This document shows positions 1 through 6,400 of a stretch of 12,136 bases of DNA, piece after piece; position 1 is the first letter of the stretch, and the number at the start of each line of letters is the position of its first letter. The DNA is from Gemmataceae bacterium (lineage in GTDB: Bacteria; Planctomycetota; Planctomycetia; Gemmatales; Gemmataceae), in contig CANLGS010000045.1 in the NCBI GenBank assembly GCA_947490035.1, positions 1-12,136 on the forward strand. Reading direction: 5' to 3'. The notes below the pieces were generated by a model. The model saw nothing but the letters and a program-made list of their open reading frames with translations, was not told the DNA's origin and searched no databases. The position numbers were made by a program, and so were the translations under genes.

Positions 1-606
1 GGCCACCAGTTCGCGGAGCAGCGCGCCGAGGTCGGCGCGCGCCGCGGCGTCGAGGCCGATGAACGGGTCGTCGAGGAGCAGCACTTCCGGGGCGTTGAGC
101 ATCGCGCGCGCCAGACGCGCGCGGCGCGTCTGACCGTTCGATAGCGTCATGAACGGCTGCGCCAGCAGCCCCGCGATCCCAAATCGCTCGCACGTGCGCG
201 CGAAGTCGGCTTCGCTCGCGAAAGTGCCGCTTCGCAGGAACTGTTCGAGTGACAACGGCGTGTCGCTGTCCGCGAACTCGAACCGCTGTTGGTAGTAGCG
301 GCCGGCGTAGGAGAACAGCCGCGAGTCTTCGCGGAAGCTCACGTGCGCGACCGCCTGCGACGGGTAGTCGATCCGGCGCCCGGCCTCGCGGAGCCGGTCG
401 AAGAGCGGCCACAAGAGAGCGCCACCGTTGAGCGCGTGACGGCCGAGCAGCGTCTCCGCGAGCGTCGTCTTGCCGCTGCCGGTCGGCCCGACGACGGCCC
501 ACGCTTCTCCCTCGCGCACCGTCCAACTGAAGTCGCAGAGGACTCGCTCCCCGCCGCGAACGACGGTCGCACGCTCCAGCTCGAACACAGACGCGGGTTG
601 GCTCAT
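1..606 (-). CDS. ABC-type ATP-binding protein, ModF-like (3' end cut by window)
   Basis: This is an ATPase of the ABC superfamily that would hydrolyse ATP in the cytoplasm. The 202 visible residues carry Walker A GPTGSGKT (40-47), the signature LSNGQ (155-159), Walker B EVLLLDD (174-180) and the D-loop GLDA (184-187). The catalytic glutamate position after Walker B holds Asp (D180), which is unusual. The stretch after Walker A (HVSFRED, then FSY and YYQQRF) lacks an obvious Q-loop Gln and resembles the ModF-type branch, in which one protein often carries two nucleotide-binding domains. No permease gene is visible beside it, so transport of molybdate or any other substrate is not shown. I chose the ATG at 604-606, which puts the first beta strand (FELERATVV) at the N-terminus; I see no convincing ribosome binding site. 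The gene continues beyond base 1. The ABC identity is near certain; the ModF-like subtype is an inference. Confidence 0.9.
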   Translation of the reverse strand, partial: MSQPASVFELERATVVRGGERVLCDFSWTVREGEAWAVVGPTGSGKTTLAETLLGRHALNGGALLWPLFDRLREAGRRIDYPSQAVAHVSFREDSRLFSYAGRYYQQRFEFADSDTPLSLEQFLRSGTFASEADFARTCERFGIAGLLAQPFMTLSNGQTRRARLARAMLNAPEVLLLDDPFIGLDAAARADLGALLRELVA

Positions 607-859
607 CCGGGTGGTATACGGCCCCCATCTTCCCCACACCAGCACCCGCGCGCGGGTAGGGTCTGCCCCGTCCCCGCGGTCGCGCGGCGCCGTTACGACC
701 CGCGGATTTTGCCGACATGCGCTAACCACTACAACCCAAAGCGCGGAAGCAATCCGCACACCCAATTCCCCTTCTGAATACGACACAGCCGGAAAAATTT
801 ACATACCCTTGAGAACCGACAGAGTCACCACGCGATCGCACCTTGAGACCGGGATAATC
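607..859. other. Divergent intergenic region between ATPase and protease genes
   Basis: These 253 bases separate two divergently transcribed genes and must hold both promoters. Bases about 715-830 are richer in A and T than the surroundings. I could not find a -35/-10 pair good enough to annotate. The plus-strand reading frame of the protease stays open through this stretch, but the translation is low in hydrophobic structure and looks non-coding. A GGGA at 851-854, five bases before the ATG at 860, is the only Shine-Dalgarno candidate for the plus-strand gene, and it is weak. Confidence 0.5.
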
Positions 860-2911
860 ATGCTAATCGGCAGAACCGTTCGCGCACGGCGACGCACCGG
901 CACGAAGCCTATGCCGGTTCTCCGGCTTGAATCGCTCGAAGGACGCGAGGTGCCCGCGATCCTCATCCAGCTCGACTACTCCTTCGACACTGGGTTCTTC
1001 GCCGCTCACGCCGACGCGCGGGCGGTGCTGGAGCGGGCGGCGGCCGACCTGGGCGGCACGCTCACCGCGAACCTCTCGGCGATCGCGCCCGACGCCGCGA
1101 ACACCTGGACCGCGACGTTCTACAACCCGGCCGGCGCCGGCCAGCTCGCGGTCCCGAACCTGGCCGTCGGCGCGAACGCGATCCGCGTGTTCGTCGGCGC
1201 GCGCCCGGTCGCGGGCGCCGAGGCGGGGGAGGGCGGGCCGGGCGGCTACCGGATCGGCGGATCGACGGAGTGGATGAACGCCGTCGCCACACGCGGTCAC
1301 GCCGGATACTCGCCGTGGGGCGGCAGCCTGTCGTTCGACAGCACGATGAACTGGCACTTCGGGCTGACGACGGCCGGGCTGACCTCGGACAAGGCCGACT
1401 TCTACTCCGCCGCGACGCACGAACTCGGTCACCTGCTGGGCGTCGGAACCTCGCAACAGTGGACATCTGCGGTCAGCGGCTCGACGTTCGTCGGCGCGAA
1501 CGCGGTAGCCGTTTACGGCGGGCCGGTGCCGCTCTCCTCCGATCGCGCGCACTGGGCCGACGGCGTCACCGTCGGCGGGCAGGCGACCGCGATGGACCCG
1601 GTGCTGCCGCGCGGCACGCGCGTCACATGGTCTTCACTCGACGCCGCGGCGCTACGCGACCTGGGCTGGAACACCGGCACGCCCACGCCGGTGGCGGTGT
1701 CCGTCCCCGAACCGGTGCGACCCGCGTTCGCGCGCGTGCCGCTCGCCGGGACGCAACCAGTCGCGTTCACCGGGAACACGGACGGCACGGTGTCGCTGTT
1801 CACCGTCGCGGGCGGCGTGCTGACCGACACCGGGCGCCGGCTCACCCCGTTCGCGGGCTACCGCGGCGCGATCCGCGTGGCGAGCGGCGACTTCAACGGC
1901 GACGGCACCACCGACTACGCGTTCACCACCGGCGCCGGCCCGCAGGCCGTCGTCCAACTGATGAACGGGCGCGACGGTTCGCTGCTCGTGAACCAGACGG
2001 TCATCTTCCAGGGGTTCACCGGCGGGCTGTTCCTCGCCGCGGCGGACATCGACCGCGACGGCATCGCCGACCTCGTCGTCTCGGCCGACGCCGGCGCGGG
2101 TCCGCACATCCAGACGTTCCGCGTGATCGGCGGCGGGTTGCAACTCCACTCGAGCTTCTTCGCGTTCGACAACCCGGCGTTCCGGGGCGGCGCACGCGTG
2201 GCCGCCGGCGACATCGACCGCGACGGGTTCGCGGACGTCGTGGTGACCACCGGCGGACAGGCCGAGGGTCGGGTCGCGGTGTACACCGGGGCCGACCTGC
2301 GCAACGGCATCGCGACGCGGCTGACGCCGGACTTCATCCCGTTCGCGGGGCTGTGGTCGGGGTTGAACGCGGCCGTGGGCGACATGGACGGCGACGGGTT
2401 CGCGGAACTGGCGATCAGTCCGGACCGCGGCGGGCCGGCGCACGTGAAGGTGTGGTCCGGTGCGACGCTGAGCGCGAACCGCGGCGTGCCGCCGAGCACG
2501 CTGCCGTTGACGGCGAGTTTCTACGCGCTGCCGCCGAGCGACCCGAGCGGCGCCCGGCTGGCGCTGCGCGACACGGACGGCGACGGCCGCGCCGAGCTGT
2601 TCGCCGGCAGCGCGAACCGGAGCAACTCGCTCGCGCGGGTGTTCACCATCGAGCAAGCCCAAGCCGGCGGCGGGAACGCGCCGCTCACCGCCCCGTTCGG
2701 CACGCCGGTCACCTACGACGGGTTGTACGCCGCGCTACACGTCGCGCCGTTAGAGACGACCTTGCCGGCCGCGTCCGACGAGCCGACGCCGACGATCACG
2801 CTCGACCCGGTCAACCGGAAATGCACCTGCCCCGGTTGCCGGGCGCTGGTCGCGTTGGTGGATTCCGGCGCCGCACCGGGGGACATGTTCGCGGCAATAC
2901 CTGTCAAGTGA
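860..2911 (+). CDS. Matrixin-like zinc protease domain fused to FG-GAP/VCBS-like repeats
   Basis: A 683-residue protein, probably exported. The N-terminus is Arg-rich and then carries LRLESLEGREVPA (21-33), a motif typical of planctomycete surface proteins; there is no classic hydrophobic signal peptide. Residues about 35-270 look like a metzincin-type protease: HELGHLLGVGT (187-197), a possible Met-turn AMDPVL (244-249) and the closing LDAAALRDLGW (260-270). The third zinc ligand expected at the end of HExxHxxGxxH is Thr here; H231 in AHW is a candidate substitute. Residues about 290-630 hold five calcium-loop-like repeats: DFNGDGTTD (344), DIDRDGIAD (396), DIDRDGFAD (451), DMDGDGFAE (508) and DTDGDGRAE (571), as in FG-GAP/VCBS propeller repeats. 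The tail has CTCPGC (655-660), containing the only cysteines in the protein. The frame is open upstream to 470, but I prefer the ATG at 860 because the Arg-rich start and LExLExR motif follow directly. Gene certain; protease activity unproven. Confidence 0.85.
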   Translation: MLIGRTVRARRRTGTKPMPVLRLESLEGREVPAILIQLDYSFDTGFFAAHADARAVLERAAADLGGTLTANLSAIAPDAANTWTATFYNPAGAGQLAVPNLAVGANAIRVFVGARPVAGAEAGEGGPGGYRIGGSTEWMNAVATRGHAGYSPWGGSLSFDSTMNWHFGLTTAGLTSDKADFYSAATHELGHLLGVGTSQQWTSAVSGSTFVGANAVAVYGGPVPLSSDRAHWADGVTVGGQATAMDPVLPRGTRVTWSSLDAAALRDLGWNTGTPTPVAVSVPEPVRPAFARVPLAGTQPVAFTGNTDGTVSLFTVAGGVLTDTGRRLTPFAGYRGAIRVASGDFNGDGTTDYAFTTGAGPQAVVQLMNGRDGSLLVNQTVIFQGFTGGLFLAAADIDRDGIADLVVSADAGAGPHIQTFRVIGGGLQLHSSFFAFDNPAFRGGARVAAGDIDRDGFADVVVTTGGQAEGRVAVYTGADLRNGIATRLTPDFIPFAGLWSGLNAAVGDMDGDGFAELAISPDRGGPAHVKVWSGATLSANRGVPPSTLPLTASFYALPPSDPSGARLALRDTDGDGRAELFAGSANRSNSLARVFTIEQAQAGGGNAPLTAPFGTPVTYDGLYAALHVAPLETTLPAASDEPTPTITLDPVNRKCTCPGCRALVALVDSGAAPGDMFAAIPVK

Positions 2912-2922
2912 CGCACGCCGTG

Positions 2923-2967
2923 CCCAAGAGCAGATCGACAACCCAGCACCCGCGAACGTGAACTTGG
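2923..2967. repeat. 45-base direct repeat, copy 1 (duplicated 3' end of small gene)
   Basis: These 45 bases match 3086-3130 at 43 positions; the two differences are A here against G there. Read on the minus strand, they encode QVHVRGCWVVDLLLG, the end of the small protein at 3076-3294. Continuing past this copy, the frame reads TACVT and stops with TGA at 2904-2906, inside the last codons of the convergent protease gene. This copy therefore looks like either the ancestral 3' end of the small gene or a leftover of a tandem duplication. Confidence 0.9.
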
Positions 2968-2978
2968 TGTGCGCCTTT

Positions 2979-3079
2979 GTAGGGTGGGTCGAGCCGGCTT
3001 TGCGGCGAAGGCCCACCGCGAGCCGTTGACGGTTGTGGTGGGCCTTCGGCTCGCAAAGCCGAGCCTCGACCCACCCTAC
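2979..3079. repeat. REP-like inverted pair with GTAG...CTAC ends
   Basis: Two related arms face each other. The left arm (2979-3017) begins GTAGGGTGGGTCGAG and ends GGCCCACC. The right arm (3037-3079) begins GGTGGGCC and ends CTCGACCCACCCTAC. They are near-perfect reverse complements, apart from small indels in the middle, with a 19-base spacer. Each arm can also fold on itself (GGTGGG with CCCACC). A GTAG tetranucleotide at the foot of a hairpin is the hallmark of REP elements mobilised by REP-associated tyrosine transposases, and a facing pair is the BIME arrangement. No such transposase is in this window. Complementarity extends to a CTTT/AAAG outside the ends. The hairpin lies between convergent genes and could also act as a bidirectional terminator. 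The family call is inference; the structure is seen directly. Confidence 0.75.
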
Positions 3080-3294
3080 GAAAGACCCAAGAGCAGATCG
3101 ACGACCCAGCACCCGCGAACGTGGACTTGGTTCGCGTCGCGACAGTGGTGCAGCACGTCGGGGTTGTCGCAGCCCGCGTCTTGGAGCGCGTCCGCGAGGA
3201 TCGGCATGCACTCGAATGCGCGGTCGTCGTAGATACCGCGTGCGAGGGCGACGACATCGGAGGTGAGCCACGCCGGTTTGCGCTTCACTGCCAC
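3076..3294 (-). CDS. Small conserved planctomycete protein, possibly a C-terminal relic
   Basis: A 72-residue product with a GTG start at 3294; a second GTG, giving VKRKPAWLTSD, lies two codons in. It reads like a genuine helical protein: WLTSDVVALARGIYDDRAF, then MPILADALQDAGCDNPDVL, then HVRGCWVVDLLLG. I recognise the last two segments from the C-terminal part of longer planctomycete proteins of unknown function, so no role can be given. Cys, Trp and Gly in RGCW are the strongest signature. The stop codon TAG is formed by the GTAG end of the adjacent REP-like element, so the last residues (LS) come from the junction. An alternative upstream ATG at 3306-3308 gives MTKEEWQ and then TGA in another frame. 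That peptide resembles the start of the longer relatives, so this locus may be the remnant of a larger gene with an internal deletion. A polypurine stretch AAAGAAGAG lies just upstream of the start. Coding status is likely but not certain. Confidence 0.6.
   Translation of the reverse strand: MAVKRKPAWLTSDVVALARGIYDDRAFECMPILADALQDAGCDNPDVLHHCRDANQVHVRGCWVVDLLLGLS
3086..3130. repeat. 45-base direct repeat, copy 2 (within the small gene)
   Basis: This is the partner of 2923-2967, with a period of 163 bases. It encodes the conserved C-terminal end of the 72-residue protein on the minus strand. The REP-like pair lies between the two copies. The near identity over 45 bases and the loss of similarity immediately outside both edges show that the duplication is sharply bounded. 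Confidence 0.9.
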
Positions 3295-3350
3295 TCTTCT
3301 TTCGTCATCGTTTCGCTCTCACGCTTTGCCACAGGATACCAGCGCAAGAA

Positions 3351-3410
3351 CGTAGCCGCGACCCAAAGAGATCGCATGACCTGCGCGCTCCCCTTCGGGT
3401 CGCGGCTACG
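3351..3410 (-). terminator. 14-bp perfect inverted repeat after macroglobulin-like gene (terminator or REP-like)
   Basis: CGTAGCCGCGACCC (3351-3364) pairs without mismatch with GGGTCGCGGCTACG (3397-3410) across a 32-base loop. The hairpin begins 16 bases after the TAA stop (3426-3428) of the minus-strand gene, where a terminator would be expected. On the minus strand the stem is followed by TTCTTG, a poor U-tract, so intrinsic termination would be weak. The ends again read GTAG and CTAC, as in the element at 2979-3079, although the rest of the sequence differs, so a second REP-like class is the alternative. The bases from 3295 to 3350 show nothing else recognisable. Confidence 0.5.
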
Positions 3411-3425
3411 CGACCTTCACCTTGA

Positions 3426-6400
3426 TTAGCGCTGTGGTGGCGCAACCTCCCTGATGAGCGCGCCCCGGTCTTCGCTTAGCACCAGCACCGAGAACTTCTC
3501 GATCGCCTGGCGCTCCGGCGTGTTCACCGAGATGTAGTCGAAACGGCCGCGGAGGTCGGTGTAGCCGTCCTTGTGGAACTTCACGCTGCCGTCGGCCAGC
3601 TTCGCGTACACCTTCACGTACACCTTCGGCAGCGCCTTGCCGTCGGCGGTGGAGGCGCGGAGGGCGCCGTAGTTCTCCGTCACGTTCACGGTCATCGCGG
3701 TCGCGTAGTACGGCACCGCACGCGTCTTGCCCGCACCCACGATTTCGACCAAGACGTTCTTGCCCGCGAACTGCTCCGGCAGCGGGATTGCCGTCTTGGT
3801 CTGGCCCTTCGGAAGCGTGATCTCCTTCGTCAGGTTGGGCCGGATCGACGCGAACTGCCCGCCCGATTGCTGCACGAACGGACTCGTGCTGAACAGCAAC
3901 TCCACGTCCATCGGGTAGTAGTTCACCTTCACCGTTTCGAGGTTCTGCCACGTCAGGTTGATCGACTTCGCATCAATCGCGAACTCGAAGCTCGGTTCCG
4001 TCGCGGCCAGGTTGCCCTGGTTCTGCGCGTGGTCCTTCGGGTCGATCAGCTTCCCGCCCTTCCCTTCCACTTCGTCGATCTGCGCAATGATGGTGGCGAA
4101 CGTGGTGCGCCACCGGTCCACCGGGTACTCGGCGTACTTCGCAGCAATCGCGCGCGACTTCTTCAAGTCGCCGTCGAACATCTCCAGGTACGCGGCGCAG
4201 TAGTCGTACTGCATCTTGGTCGTCACCTTGTCGCGGTTGACGCGGCCGAAGGTGTCGAACGCTTCGTCGATGCGGTCCTGAAGCAGCAAGTAGTACGTCA
4301 CCGCGAGCAGGTCCGTGTCGTTCAACTGGTTGTGGTACGACATCACCTTGAGCATCTTGTGATATTGCTCAAAGAGCCGGTCGTTGACGATCTGCCGGCG
4401 CTTGCCGAGCGAGTGCGCGCGAGCGTTCACCAGCGGCTTGTACTCGAGATGCTCGTAGGTGTGCCGCGACACCGGATCGACGAAGAGTAAGGACGAGTCG
4501 ATTACGCCGCCGGTCTCGTTCACGAACCCGTCCTGGTGCATCAGGAAGTGCCGCGCGGTCGTGGTGTCCGCGTAGTACACGCCGTAGGAGTACAGCGTGT
4601 TCTGGTACAGGTGCCGCTCGTGCAGCAGCCGGATGACGGTGTCGTAGAACGCGCGGTCCTTCATGCGGAACGCGATCTTGTCGAGGTTCAGCGCCCGCAC
4701 GTTCTCTCGCACCATGAAGGCGATCACTTCCTCGTTCGTGCCGTTCTGCGAGACGTAGTCCCACACGGTCGTGTCGAGCTTCGTCGCCTTCGCCACCACG
4801 TTGAACTGGAACGGCTGCGCGCTCGTAACGAATAACTCGTTCTTCGCGACGTGAACCGGGAAGTGCGCGAACCGGCCGGGGATCGGGAAGTAGAACAGGT
4901 AGTCGATGGTCTGCGTGTGGTACGGCTCGAGCGCGAGCTGCACCGCCTTCGTCTGCCGACCGCCGCTAACCGCCAGCGCGCCCACCGGCAGTTGCAACAA
5001 CACCGACAGCTTCTGACGCGACGACGTGGGGTTCGTCACCACGACCTGACAACCGTAGACGGTGTGGACGACGAACTCTTCCGTCACGAACTTGTCGTAC
5101 TTCTCGCCGCCCTCTTCGCGGAAGCGGTCGCCGTGCCGGTAGAAGTTCTGGCTCACCAGGATCGGCAGTTGCCCGCCCTTCCCTTCGGCCGGGCGCACCT
5201 CCTCGTGGAACGCGATCAGCTTCGAGCCGGGCTTCAGCGTCATCTTGCCCTGCGCGAACTGCACGTCGTGCTTCGCGGCTTCAAACGGCAGGTCGAGCAT
5301 GGCGAGCGCGAACATCATTTCCGTGAAGTTGCTCGACGCGATCGGCAGGTTGCGCGAGAGATACGCGCCCTTGCCGTCGAAGGACGCGTAGTCGTGCCAG
5401 AACCGGTTGACCTTCACGAGGTCGCCGGTCTGCTGCTGGATGAGCAGTTGGTAGTAGTTGTTCTCGGCCCACTCCATCGTCGGGTCGAGCTTGCGGTACA
5501 GCGCGCGCGGCACGAACTTCTCGCGGTCGTCGCGGTAGAAGCGGTCCTCGACTTCGCGTGACTTCTTGTTGTCGTCCGGCTCGCCCGGCCCCTTGTCGCC
5601 CTTCTCCTTGTCTTCGCCACCACGACCGTCCTTGCCGCCGCTCTTGGCGCCGGGCTTCGCCGCGGGCGGTCCGGCGCCGCCGGGGCCGCCGGAGAACCCG
5701 GCAGGAGGCAGCGCCGGCGCCGACGGATCCGCGGGCGGCGCCGTGCCGGGCACCGGCGGCAGCACCACCGGCAGCGTCTGCGGGTTCTTCGCGTTCGCGA
5801 ACGGGTCCGACGACGACGCGCCCAGCGCGGTGTTCTCCACCGCCACGTTGAACAGGAACAGGTCGCGATCCGTGTTCGGCGGCAACAGCTTCAGCAGGTC
5901 TTCCAGGTGCCGCGCGGTCTTCGGCTGTTCGCCTTCGATCTTCTGCGACAGCAGCACGCGCTCGGTCGCGTTCAGCCGGCCGAACTCCCACGGCTGCATA
6001 AACCCCTTCACGTCGCCGCCGAGCAAGAAGTGATCGAGGAACGTCTTGTCCTTCTTGTTCACGAGGTGCGGCGTGATGACCGTCTTGAAGAACTCCGGGT
6101 CTTTCTTCGACAGGAAGAAGCTGAGTTCGTGGCACGCGTACTTCGAGTACAGTTCGCGCTTCTGTTCCGGCTTCAGGGTCGGCCAGCGCAGCACGAACGC
6201 GAACTCCGCCAGCTTCGGGTCTTTCGAGATGGTCGCGTAGAGGCTGTACACTTTCGCGAGGCTGTCGTAAGCCTCGAACTTGCTGCCCGCGACATCGTCG
6301 ATCACGAACACCTTGTTGGGGTCCGCGATGGTCACCTGCTTCTGCTGCGTGAAGTGCTTCGTCGGGTCGAGGCCGTTCTTCAGCCGCAGGTCAACGAAGT

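Noticed and set aside
690..790. tRNA-like look on the minus strand (TAGTGGTTAGCGCATG resembling a D-arm)
   Set aside because: No 5-bp anticodon stem, no GGTTCRANNCC T-loop and no acceptor pairing could be found around it.
470..859. N-terminal extension of the protease reading frame
   Set aside because: It overlaps the start of the divergent ATPase gene, looks like chance coding, and would bury the LExLExREVPA motif far from the N-terminus.
1270..2961. 563-codon open frame on the plus strand overlapping the protease gene
   Set aside because: The translation is almost entirely Arg, Gly, Ala and His, a typical shadow frame of GC-rich coding DNA.
2979..3410. CRISPR array, suggested by the repeats in this stretch
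   Set aside because: There are only two 45-base direct copies 163 bases apart, with an inverted repeat between them, and no regular repeat-spacer pattern or cas genes.
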